From an uncultured Alphaproteobacteria bacterium (GTDB taxonomy: Bacteria; Pseudomonadota; Alphaproteobacteria; CAAHEQ01; UBA3637): a stretch of DNA of 14,524 bases. A model generated the notes under the pieces. That model made no database searches, was not told the DNA's origin, and saw nothing but the letters and a program-made list of their open reading frames with translations. A program made the position numbers and the translations under genes. Shown here one piece after another: positions 1 through 7,044 of the stretch (positions within the stretch are counted from its first letter, which is position 1; every line of letters begins with the position of its first letter). The stretch lies in assembly GCA_937935995.1 (NCBI GenBank), contig CALGXF010000066.1:1-14524 (forward strand), in the 5' to 3' direction.

Positions 1-43
1 GGGGGGGGGGGGTAATTGCCTTGCGATTAAAAAGTTGGAACAT
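1..43 (-). CDS. 5' end of a leftward gene with a poly-C tract in codons 11-14 onward (partial)
   Basis: On the minus strand an ATG at 43-41 is preceded by AGGAG (55-51) with a 7-nt spacer, and further upstream by a good promoter. Fourteen codons are visible (MFQLFNRKAITPPP) before the window ends. From base 12 to base 1 the coding strand is entirely C, so the last readable codons are proline. Too little is present to name a family. The run of at least 12 C sits very close to the start codon, where a one-base slip would put the rest of the protein out of frame, as in frame-based phase variation. The competing ATG at 50-48 gives a 7-codon frame ending in TAA. The alternative is that the homopolymer is a sequencing or assembly edge effect. 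The start is well supported; the function is unknown. Confidence 0.55.
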   Translation of the reverse strand, partial: MFQLFNRKAITPPP

Positions 44-68
44 ATGACATCTCCTTCTTATCCTTTCT

Positions 69-98
69 TTTATAAAAGGAACGGGCTGTATTTGTCAA
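69..98 (-). promoter_or_regulatory. Promoter of the leftward gene at the left edge
   Basis: Reading leftward, a perfect -35 box TTGACA lies at 98-93 and an AT-rich -10 TATAAA at 74-69, with an 18-bp spacer (17 bp if TTATAA at 75-70 is used). The predicted start of transcription near 62 leaves a short leader of about 20 nt carrying the Shine-Dalgarno at 55-51. The -10 lies in a small palindrome TTTTATAAAA. Confidence 0.6.
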
Positions 99-137
99 GC
101 CTAAACCTGTTTTTTCGGATAGGTTTGAAAAAAATGC

Positions 138-166
138 TTGCCAAGTTTTTAAAAACGTGCCATCCT
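138..166 (+). promoter_or_regulatory. Promoter of the leader-peptide/terminator unit
   Basis: TTGCCA (138-143) and CATCCT (161-166) are separated by 17 bp. TG at 158-159 makes an extended -10 (TG-C-CATCCT). The 12-mer around this -10 (155-166) matches the one before xseB (8164-8175) in 10 of 12 positions, which supports both as real. The spacer contains the palindrome GTTTTTAAAAAC (145-156), which may be an operator or chance. Confidence 0.5.
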
Positions 167-192
167 TTTCAAGTAAACAAAAAGGTTTTGAT

Positions 193-267
193 ATGAACAT
201 GCAAAATACATTTTTTTGGGGCTTTTATTTTACTGAGGATAAACCACTCGGGATACCCCATGCATGA
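193..267 (+). CDS. Putative aromatic-rich leader peptide, 24 aa
   Basis: A 24-codon frame starts at ATG 193, about 25 bp after the predicted -10, with a modest Shine-Dalgarno AAAGG (181-185) at 7 nt, and ends at TGA 265-267. Residues 7-13 read FFWGFYF: six aromatic residues in seven codons (TTT, TTT, TGG, GGC, TTT, TAT, TTT at 211-231). This resembles the leader peptides of phenylalanine and aromatic operons, where ribosome stalling at such codons controls a downstream terminator. Here an intrinsic terminator follows at 292-320. The T-rich DNA makes Phe codons likely by chance, but Trp and Tyr are less easily explained that way. The alternative is a noncoding small RNA. No homolog is recognised from memory. 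Confidence 0.4.
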   Translation: MNMQNTFFWGFYFTEDKPLGIPHA

Positions 268-307
268 TTGAATCAAAATAGGAAAAAGAGCAGAGCGGGT
301 TTCATCC
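237..307 (+). promoter_or_regulatory. Candidate antiterminator pairing of an attenuator
   Basis: GGATAAACC (237-245) can pair with GGTTT-C-ATCC (298-307): nine base pairs with one bulged C at 303. This pairing would consume the 3' end of the terminator's left arm, its loop and the first base of its right arm, so it excludes the terminator. A competing upstream pairing, TGGGG (217-221) with CCCCA (256-260), uses bases that form the aromatic codons of the leader frame, so a ribosome stalled there would free the antiterminator strand. The pairing is seen by eye; no folding energy was computed. Confidence 0.4.
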
Positions 308-320
308 CCGCTCTTTTTTT
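292..320 (+). terminator. Intrinsic terminator/attenuator before the ankyrin-like gene
   Basis: An 8-bp GC-rich stem (AGAGCGGG at 292-299 with CCCGCTCT at 307-314) closes a 7-nt loop and runs into seven T (314-320). It ends immediately before the gene starting at 342. It therefore either closes the short unit 167-320 or acts as an attenuator that must be read through to express the next gene. Confidence 0.8.
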
Positions 321-341
321 ATGTCAAAAAGGAAAGGAAAA

Positions 342-785
342 ATGACTGAAACAGAAAGAACAGCAGAAGAAAAGAAAGCCGATCGGCAGCTTTTTAATGC
401 CATTATGTCGGCGAACTGGAAAGAAGCTTTGATGAGTTTGGAACAATCGCCTCGTCCGGACATTAACCAATTAATCGCCGTTGAATTAAGTGCTCGGTCT
501 TCTTCGGGAGAACAAATGGCGCTGGCAATTGACGGCGTTCGTTCCGGTGTTGATTCTTTATTTACGATGGCTTTGCGGCGGCATATGTTCCCGGTTTGTG
601 ATAAAATGATAGAAATGGGCGTGAATGTGTTACTGCCTGACGGGCGTGGCTCGGTTGTTCAGCAAATTACCCAGCAAGATACCGTTGCGGCAAGATATAT
701 CGCTGCTTGTTTTGCGCCACAGGTTGTCAGCCGACAAAAATCGATTTTGCCGAAAAACAAATCTCTGGAATTATGTGCAGGATAA
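342..785 (+). CDS. Small ankyrin-like protein of unknown function, 147 aa
   Basis: A soluble protein with no signal peptide or membrane segment. After a charged N-terminus (residues 1-15), residues 16-35 (LFNAIMSANWKEALMSLEQ) and 69-110 (DSLFTMALRRHMFPVCDKMI, then GVNVLLPDGRGSVV) look like degenerate ankyrin repeats: paired helices followed by a G-N-x-x-x-x-D-G-x-G turn. This is by eye. The frame is open from ATG 321, but that ATG lies at the end of the terminator U-tract with no ribosome site. ATG 342 has AAGGA (329-333) at 8 nt and is preferred. No promoter is obvious between the terminator and the start, so expression may depend on read-through of 292-320. A bidirectional terminator follows the stop directly. 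It may mediate protein-protein contacts, but the target is unknown. Confidence 0.7.
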   Translation: MTETERTAEEKKADRQLFNAIMSANWKEALMSLEQSPRPDINQLIAVELSARSSSGEQMALAIDGVRSGVDSLFTMALRRHMFPVCDKMIEMGVNVLLPDGRGSVVQQITQQDTVAARYIAACFAPQVVSRQKSILPKNKSLELCAG

Positions 786-813
786 AAAAAGCCCCCGTTT
801 CAGGGGGCTTTTT
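786..813. terminator. Bidirectional intrinsic terminator
   Basis: An 11-bp perfect stem (AAAAAGCCCCC at 786-796 with GGGGGCTTTTT at 803-813) closes a 6-nt loop. It serves the rightward ankyrin-like gene, whose stop is at 783-785. On the other strand, with its own A/T tract, it serves the leftward RND pump gene, which ends at 829. Confidence 0.9.
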
Positions 814-828
814 ACAGACCGTTTTCGA

Positions 829-3800
829 TTAGAAATCATCTTTAGCCCGTGGCCCGGCTACTTTCTCCGCCATTGTTTGGAAAATCACATACAAAGACGG
901 CACAAAGAAAATCGCCACGAACGCCGAGAAAGCCATTCCGCCGAAAATCGCAGAACCGACGGCTCGACGAGACAAAGCACCGGCACCGGTCGCAATAATC
1001 AACGGCAAGAATCCCATCAAAGATGAAATCGCCGTCATCATAATCGCGCGGAACCGTAAAGCACCGCCTTTAAGAGCAGCCTCTTGAATGGAATCGCCTT
1101 CCTTTTCGTGGCGGTCTTTGGCGAACTCGACCAACAAAATTGCGTTTTTCGCCGCTAATCCGACCAACACGATTAATCCGATTTGTGCATATAAGTCATC
1201 GAAAATCCGATAAGTCGGGTTCTTACTTTGCCACCAAATCATCAAAATCGCACCCAAGAATCCGACGATAATTGACAACATCACGGAAATCGGCAATGTC
1301 CAGCTTTCATACAAACCGACCAAGAACAAATAACCGAACACAAACGCCATGATAAAGACGATGGCTGTTTGGCCGCCGGCTTCCAATTCTTGAGCCGCCG
1401 TTCCGGTCCATTCGTATTTATATCCGGCCGGTAAGATTTCTTCCGAAATTTCGGTCATGGCTTGAATCGCATCCCCGGAGCTGTATCCGGAAGCATTGGC
1501 ACCCGTAATTTTCAAAGCCCGATAGTTGTTGTACCGTTGGATGTTGGAAGCCCCGATTGTGTCTTTAATTTGAACCAAAGAACGCAAAGGAACCATTTCG
1601 CCTTTGTTGTTTTTCAGTTCGATTTTAAAGATATCTTCTTTTGTCGAACGATCATTCATGTCGCCTTGTAACATCACCTGCCAAGAACGACCGTATAAGT
1701 TAAAGTCGTTGATGTACGTGCCGCCCAAAATCGCCTGCATCGTGTTGAAAATATCGGAAACAGAAACCCCGAGCGCATATGCTTTTTCACGGTCAACCGT
1801 TACGCTTAAACGCGGGCTGTCCACACGATAGAACGTCATCACGTTCGCCAGAGCCGGATGTTCCGCCGCTTTGGCAATGATTTGGTTTGCTACTTTAACC
1901 AATTCTTCCGGGCTGGCGCCTTCGGTGGTTTGCAACATGTATTCAAACCCGTCTGTGGAAGAAGCCCCCATCAATGCCGGTAAGTTAAACGGCATGACGA
2001 TAGCATCTTTGATATCGGCTGTTGCCATTGCAAAATTGCGAATGACTCCATCTACCAACAAGTCCGGCGATTGCCGTTTTTCATAGTCATCCAAGTTAAC
2101 CACGATAAACGCACTGTTGGAAGCCGCCCCACCGGCCAGCATTCCGTATCCGGCCACCGTCATGACGCCGCGGACACCCGGAATTTTCAAAGCCCGTTCT
2201 TCGACTTGTTGCGCAACTTCAACCGTTCGGTTTAAAGAAGCACCGGAAGGCAGCTGAACTTCACACATGAAAGCCCCTTGGTCTTCGGCCGGCAAGAATC
2301 CCGTCGGCGTGGTTTTGAACAAGAAGATGGCCAATCCGGCGACAATCAGCAAAGCCGGAACCACAAGCCATGAGCGTGGGATGATTTTTCCAATCACCGC
2401 CGCGTATCGTTTGCGTAACCACTCAACGGCATCCATTGCTTTTGTAACCAACCAATTGTGCTTTTCATTAGGCCGCATTAACAACCGAGCCAACGCCGGC
2501 GACAACGTCAACGCGTTAATAGCGGAAATCGTCACGGCACAAGAAACGGCGACAGCGAACTGCCGGTACAACATACCCGTAATCCCGGGCAAGAAAGCAA
2601 CCGGAACGAACACGCCCAATAAAATCAATGTTGTTGCAATAATCGGGTTTGTGATTCGGTCCATTGATTTTTTGACATAGTTAGCCGGTTTTTCTTTTGG
2701 ATCCATTGCCATAACGGATTCAACGTCTTCCACCACCACGATGGCGTCATCCACCACCACCCCGATGGCCAGAACCAACGCCAACAAAGACACTGTATTC
2801 AATGTAACACCCAAAGCCGCCATACCCGCAAACGCACCGATTAAAGACACCGGAATGGCAAGCAAAGGAATGACAGTGGTTCGGACGGAACCCAAGAAGA
2901 AATAAATCACCAACACGACCAAAATGAACCCTTCAATCAAGGTGCTTTCGATTTCGGCCATGGACATGCGCACGAATGCCGCATTATCGAACATCATTTT
3001 GACTTCCAATCCTTGCGGCATACGCGGCGTTAATTCTGCCAGCTTTTCCGTAATCCCGGTTGCAACGTCAATCGCGTTGGAACCCGGTGACTGGAACACA
3101 GCCAAAGCCACCGCCGGTTTTCCGTCATAACGGCTCAACATTTCTTCACTTTTAGCCCCCAATTCAACACGGGCAACGTCCTTTAATTTTAAATAAGACC
3201 CGTCTTGATTGGCGCGGATGATGATGTTTTCAAACTCTTCAACGGAAGTCAACCGGCCTTGAGATGTTAACGTAATCTGAAACAATTGGTCTTTCGGTGC
3301 CGGCATGGAACCGATACGACCGACGGAAGCCTGAATGTTTTGGCTTTGAACTGCGTTGATGATGTCTGCTGTTGACAATTTTAAACTTTTCAGTTTGTCA
3401 TCGCTGACCCAAATACGCATACTGTAATCATAGTTACTGAAAACTTGAATATCCCCGACACCCTTCACACGCGCCAGTTCGTCTTTCATGTTGATTAACA
3501 CATAGTTGGTCAGGAATTTATTGTCATACCGCCCGTCTTCGGAAACGATTTCGAAAATCTGCAACATGGAAGACATCCGTTGACGAACTGAAATCCCTTG
3601 TTTCATCACGTCTTCCGGCAGTTTGGATTCGACTTGTTTGACCCGGTTTTGAACGTTCATGGCCGCCGTATCCGGATCGGTTCCGACGTTAAACGTGACC
3701 GTTAAGTTATAGCTGCCGTCATCCGAGGATGTCGATGACATATAAAGCATGTCTTCCACCCCGTTAACAGCGGATTCAATTTGTTGTGCAACAGAGCTTT

Positions 3801-3975
3801 CAATCACTTCCGCGTTGGCGCCCGGATACGTCGCGCTGACAGACACCTGCGGCGGCGTAATATTCGGGAATTGTTCAATCGGCAGCATAAAGGCGGATAA
3901 AGCACCGGCGATTGTAATCACAATCGAAACAACGATGGCAAGCCGCGGCCGCTTAATAAAAACGTCAGCAATCAT
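829..3975 (-). CDS. RND-family multidrug efflux pump, inner-membrane subunit (AcrB/MexB type)
   Basis: A 1048-aa proton-driven exporter of the HAE1 class, which pumps hydrophobic or amphiphilic compounds from the inner membrane and periplasm. Visible features are TM1 at about 10-30; porter-domain start FPNITPPQVSVSATYPGA (36-53); TM2-TM6 at about 340-490, with the proton-relay pair D409-D410 in GVVVDDAIVVVEDVE; a second porter half beginning at TGFLPAEDQG (558-567); and TM8-TM12 at about 870-1030, with the relay lysine K943 in AAKNAILLVEF and R974 in GALRFRAIMM. Length is normal for the family. The ATG lies 2 bp beyond the adaptor stop, and its Shine-Dalgarno GGAG is inside the last adaptor codons, so the two are translationally coupled. 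No outer-membrane channel gene is nearby, so a TolC-like partner must be encoded elsewhere. The exact orthologue (AcrB, MexB, AdeB, BpeF) cannot be told from sequence alone. Confidence 0.96.
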   Translation of the reverse strand: MIADVFIKRPRLAIVVSIVITIAGALSAFMLPIEQFPNITPPQVSVSATYPGANAEVIESSVAQQIESAVNGVEDMLYMSSTSSDDGSYNLTVTFNVGTDPDTAAMNVQNRVKQVESKLPEDVMKQGISVRQRMSSMLQIFEIVSEDGRYDNKFLTNYVLINMKDELARVKGVGDIQVFSNYDYSMRIWVSDDKLKSLKLSTADIINAVQSQNIQASVGRIGSMPAPKDQLFQITLTSQGRLTSVEEFENIIIRANQDGSYLKLKDVARVELGAKSEEMLSRYDGKPAVALAVFQSPGSNAIDVATGITEKLAELTPRMPQGLEVKMMFDNAAFVRMSMAEIESTLIEGFILVVLVIYFFLGSVRTTVIPLLAIPVSLIGAFAGMAALGVTLNTVSLLALVLAIGVVVDDAIVVVEDVESVMAMDPKEKPANYVKKSMDRITNPIIATTLILLGVFVPVAFLPGITGMLYRQFAVAVSCAVTISAINALTLSPALARLLMRPNEKHNWLVTKAMDAVEWLRKRYAAVIGKIIPRSWLVVPALLIVAGLAIFLFKTTPTGFLPAEDQGAFMCEVQLPSGASLNRTVEVAQQVEERALKIPGVRGVMTVAGYGMLAGGAASNSAFIVVNLDDYEKRQSPDLLVDGVIRNFAMATADIKDAIVMPFNLPALMGASSTDGFEYMLQTTEGASPEELVKVANQIIAKAAEHPALANVMTFYRVDSPRLSVTVDREKAYALGVSVSDIFNTMQAILGGTYINDFNLYGRSWQVMLQGDMNDRSTKEDIFKIELKNNKGEMVPLRSLVQIKDTIGASNIQRYNNYRALKITGANASGYSSGDAIQAMTEISEEILPAGYKYEWTGTAAQELEAGGQTAIVFIMAFVFGYLFLVGLYESWTLPISVMLSIIVGFLGAILMIWWQSKNPTYRIFDDLYAQIGLIVLVGLAAKNAILLVEFAKDRHEKEGDSIQEAALKGGALRFRAIMMTAISSLMGFLPLIIATGAGALSRRAVGSAIFGGMAFSAFVAIFFVPSLYVIFQTMAEKVAGPRAKDDF

Positions 3976-3977
3976 CT

Positions 3978-5195
3978 TTATACTCCTTCAGCCATCGGTG
4001 TTGTTTCGTCGGTCGAGGCCGGCGCCGCTTCTTCGACGGAACCTTTTTCGTCGGCATCGATTTTTTGAATAACCGGCTGAACATGCGCGCCCAGCATTCG
4101 AGCCGCTTTTTGATAATTGTTCAACAAGATTTTATCCCCGATAGACAATCCTTTTTCAACAATGGTGTACCCGCTGGTGAGTTCCAATCCGACTTCAATC
4201 CGGCGCAATTCCAAAACGTTGTCTGTGTTGACGACATACACGAAAGCCCCGGCTAAATCCCGTTGAATAGCAACTTGCGGCACCAACAAAGCCTTTTGCG
4301 GTGTTTTGAATTTCATGTTGACGCGGCCGTATTGCCCGGAAATGAGGTTGTTATCCGGGTTGGGGAATGAAACGCGCATTTTCAAGGTATTCATTTGCGG
4401 ATCCAATTCAATATCAACGAAGTTTAATTTTCCTTGGAACGGATAAGTTGACCCGTTGGCAAATTGGAACGTGATATCCATTCCTTCGGCATCATTTGTT
4501 TTGTCAGCTTCTTGAATAAATTCGCGCATTTGCAATAATTGGTTTTCGGAAACCGAGAACACGGCGTACATCGGTGTTGTGGAAACAATAGAGGCAAGCT
4601 CGCCCGAATCTGGTCCGATGAGAGCGCCGACACTGTAAACGGATTCACCGATACGACCGCTGATGGGGGCCTTAATATCTGTGTAATCCAAATCCAACTG
4701 GGCAATGACAAGCTCGGATTGGGCTTGTTTGACACCGGCAACGGCAGAACTGTATTCCGCTTCGCGTTGATCTAACGTCGCTTCGGAAATATCCTTTGTT
4801 TTAATCAGGTTTTTGGCCCGTTTAAATTGAGCCGCCGCATTTTGTTCGTTAGCTTCGGCATTGGCCAAATTGGCTTCTCCTTTGCGAACATTCGCTTCAA
4901 ATTGGTCTTTTTCGATTTCGAAAAGTAATTGGCCTTCTTTGACAAAATCCCCTTCATTAAATAACCGTTTCATTAAAAAACCGGTGACCCGCGCCCGAAC
5001 GGCGACTTTGTCTTTAGCCTCGATTTTGGAAACAAAACTTAAAGAGGGATAAAATTCACTTTTTTGCAAAACCATCACATCCATCGGCATAACACCCGTT
5101 TGCTGTGTTTGAGCCGGTTGATGCATGTATTGATAACCAAAAAAAGCAGCCCCGACGGCAGCTAATGCAAGAACGCCGATTGTTAATTTTTTCAT
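3978..5195 (-). CDS. RND periplasmic adaptor (membrane fusion protein, AcrA/HlyD type)
   Basis: A 405-aa adaptor that bridges the RND pump and an outer-membrane channel. It has an N-terminal membrane anchor at 4-22 (LTIGVLALAAVGAAFFGYQ) without a lipobox cysteine, so it is anchored by a signal-anchor helix rather than by lipid. Next come the first half of the lipoyl domain (about 65-95, RARVTGFLMKRLFNEGDFV), an alanine- and glutamate-rich coiled-coil hairpin (about 98-168), the second lipoyl half (IKAPISGRIG, 174-183), the beta-barrel (about 205-300) and a C-terminal membrane-proximal domain. It ends in a low-complexity acidic tail (about 380-405). The longer frame begins with TTG at 5216. 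ATG 5195 is preferred because AGAGG (5206-5202) sits 6 nt upstream. It is transcribed with the pump gene at 3975, probably from the promoter at 5259-5231. Confidence 0.94.
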   Translation of the reverse strand: MKKLTIGVLALAAVGAAFFGYQYMHQPAQTQQTGVMPMDVMVLQKSEFYPSLSFVSKIEAKDKVAVRARVTGFLMKRLFNEGDFVKEGQLLFEIEKDQFEANVRKGEANLANAEANEQNAAAQFKRAKNLIKTKDISEATLDQREAEYSSAVAGVKQAQSELVIAQLDLDYTDIKAPISGRIGESVYSVGALIGPDSGELASIVSTTPMYAVFSVSENQLLQMREFIQEADKTNDAEGMDITFQFANGSTYPFQGKLNFVDIELDPQMNTLKMRVSFPNPDNNLISGQYGRVNMKFKTPQKALLVPQVAIQRDLAGAFVYVVNTDNVLELRRIEVGLELTSGYTIVEKGLSIGDKILLNNYQKAARMLGAHVQPVIQKIDADEKGSVEEAAPASTDETTPMAEGV

Positions 5196-5229
5196 TTTTT
5201 TCCTCTTTTGTTTCAATTAATTCACCTCA

Positions 5230-5252
5230 TTTCATATCTCGTTTTTATGAAA
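5230..5252. promoter_or_regulatory. Palindromic operator candidate over the efflux promoter
   Basis: TTTCATA (5230-5236) and TATGAAA (5246-5252) form a perfect 7-bp inverted repeat with a 9-bp spacer. It covers the -10 box and most of the -35/-10 spacer of the predicted promoter of the adaptor-pump pair. Position and size fit a dimeric repressor such as a TetR- or MarR-family protein, but no regulator gene is in the window. Confidence 0.45.
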
Positions 5253-5259
5253 TTGGCAA
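5231..5259 (-). promoter_or_regulatory. Promoter of the RND adaptor-pump pair
   Basis: Reading leftward, TTGCCA (5259-5254) and TATGAA (5236-5231) are 17 bp apart, in the 79-bp gap between the antiporter stop and the adaptor start. The -35 is the same hexamer as at 138-143. It would let the pump pair be expressed separately from the LOG-antiporter genes. Confidence 0.5.
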
Positions 5260-5274
5260 GAAGAAAATCAAAAA

Positions 5275-7044
5275 TCAGTGTTGTTTTTCGCTTCCCCGAC
5301 GGCGTTTGGTTTTTTGCAAGATGAATAACCGGCCGAAAGATTTTTCCGACGGTTCCAAATCCAGACCGATTTCTTCGACTGAATTGCCGTCCATTTTGCG
5401 GATAATCAACTCGACGGCATCCAGCCGAAACCGGTCGCCGACTTCGATATCGGCAAAGTTTTGGTTTAAGACGTCACAAATGGTCTTGTCTTGCATTCTT
5501 TTGTCGATTTTAATGCCGTACAAGAGCATTAAATCTTTTAACGGCGTGTCGGGTTTCAACGTGAAATCGCCGAAATCTTCGCTGTTCAACGTCAGTCCGC
5601 CGCCGTAAAGGGAATCCAAAAATTGAATTTTCTTTTCAGACGAAGCAAATAAATAGACGCGGTCATCCGGCTTTAATGATTTAATGTTATAAGCATTATA
5701 AGAAATGCCGTCGCGTTTAACGATAATCGGCATAGCCCATTTCGGAATCGGTTTGCCGTGAACGGCCGGCGTATTTTCGGACAGCTTATAAGAGACGAGA
5801 TAACTGTCGGACAGGCCGGGTAAATCGACTTCGGATTTTTCGGCAGGCTTTTCAACAACCGGCAGCGTCACATGGCATAATTTGGCCACAGGAATGATGA
5901 AAAAGCCTTGAATAGCCAAACTCATTAACACCATTAAGAAAATAATGTTAAAGAACGTTTCGGCGTACGGCAAGTGCATGACAAGCGGTGTTAACGCCAG
6001 CAAAATAGATGTGGCGCCGCGCAAGCCCACAAAGGAAATAAAGACTTTTTCCGAAAGCGTATATTTGAACGGTGCCAGACACAAAAACACGGCCAGCGGT
6101 CTTGAAATAACAATCAGTAAGGCGCCTAAAATCATGGACGGGGTAAAGACGCTCGGGAATTCGGAAACATTGGCATAAAGTCCTAGAGACATAAACATGA
6201 TGATTTGGCACAGCCACGTTAATGTGGTTTGAACGCGCAAGATTTGGTGATGCCCGTGCAGTTTGGAGTTGCCCAGAAAAATCCCGGCGATGTAAAGCGC
6301 CAAGAATCCGCTGCCGCCCAAAACGTTTGTTATGGCAAAGCCCGCAATGACCATAGCAATCAATAAAATGGGATACAACGCGGTATCCAAATCAATTCGG
6401 TTGATAATTTTTTTGACAACATAAGCAATGAATAAACCGGCGATGGCACCGATGCCCATTTGTTCGACAAAGCTGGTGAACAAGCGCCATGAAAAGCCGG
6501 TTGCGTGGGCTTGGATGAGTGTGATGAAAGAAAAAGTCAAAAAGATGGCCATCGGATCATTGGAACCGGATTCGATTTCCAAAGTTGATTTAATTTTATC
6601 ACGAACGGAAACGCCGCCCATGCGCAGCAGGAAAAAAACAGATGCGGAATCGGTTGAGCTGATGATGGATGCGAGCAACATGGCCTGAAGCCATGAAATA
6701 TTTAAAATGTAATAAGCCGCCGGTGCCAATAAAAGCGTTGTCAATAAAACGCCGACGGTTGCCAACAACAAAGACGGAACGGCTGTCATGCGATAGCTTT
6801 TAAAGGATGTTTGATAACCGCTGTCAAATAAAATCAAAGCCAGCGCGACGTTGCCGATAAAAAAAGCCATTTTAGCCGAATGGAACCCGACAAGACCCAA
6901 ACCGCCGCCATCGCCGACCAATAAACCGATACACAAAAAAATCAAAATCAACGGAATATTGGCTTTTGTGGAAACCAAACTGGTCAAAATACTGAAAATC
7001 AGCAAAGCAGACATCAAAAGAAGCGGAAAATTGACAAAATCCAT
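5275..7044 (-). CDS. nhaP2: K+/H+ antiporter, NhaP2/CvrA type, with C-terminal TrkA_C and CorC_HlyC-like domains
   Basis: A 589-aa cation:proton antiporter of the inner membrane, which in characterised relatives exports K+ (and other monovalent cations) for pH and potassium balance. The membrane domain spans about 1-390 with 12 or more hydrophobic segments. It carries SSTDSASVFFLL (129-140, unwound-helix TD motif), ESGSNDP (158-164, with N162-D163 as the cation/proton site) and VGLRGATS (339-346, typical of the CPA1 group). After it come a TrkA_C-like regulatory domain (about 410-485) and a CorC_HlyC-like domain (about 490-560, with DLMLLYGIKI and GDRFRLDAVELIIRKM), the combination that marks the NhaP2 subfamily. 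The length agrees with that family. The ATG directly abuts the stop codon of the LOG gene, and AAGGTG (7061-7056) lies inside the end of that gene, so both are one transcript. Confidence 0.92.
   Translation of the reverse strand: MDFVNFPLLLMSALLIFSILTSLVSTKANIPLILIFLCIGLLVGDGGGLGLVGFHSAKMAFFIGNVALALILFDSGYQTSFKSYRMTAVPSLLLATVGVLLTTLLLAPAAYYILNISWLQAMLLASIISSTDSASVFFLLRMGGVSVRDKIKSTLEIESGSNDPMAIFLTFSFITLIQAHATGFSWRLFTSFVEQMGIGAIAGLFIAYVVKKIINRIDLDTALYPILLIAMVIAGFAITNVLGGSGFLALYIAGIFLGNSKLHGHHQILRVQTTLTWLCQIIMFMSLGLYANVSEFPSVFTPSMILGALLIVISRPLAVFLCLAPFKYTLSEKVFISFVGLRGATSILLALTPLVMHLPYAETFFNIIFLMVLMSLAIQGFFIIPVAKLCHVTLPVVEKPAEKSEVDLPGLSDSYLVSYKLSENTPAVHGKPIPKWAMPIIVKRDGISYNAYNIKSLKPDDRVYLFASSEKKIQFLDSLYGGGLTLNSEDFGDFTLKPDTPLKDLMLLYGIKIDKRMQDKTICDVLNQNFADIEVGDRFRLDAVELIIRKMDGNSVEEIGLDLEPSEKSFGRLFILQKTKRRRGSEKQH

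Noticed and set aside
625..1026. 133-codon rightward frame across the end of the ankyrin-like gene and the pump gene
   Set aside because: It runs through the bidirectional terminator and overlaps two better supported genes.
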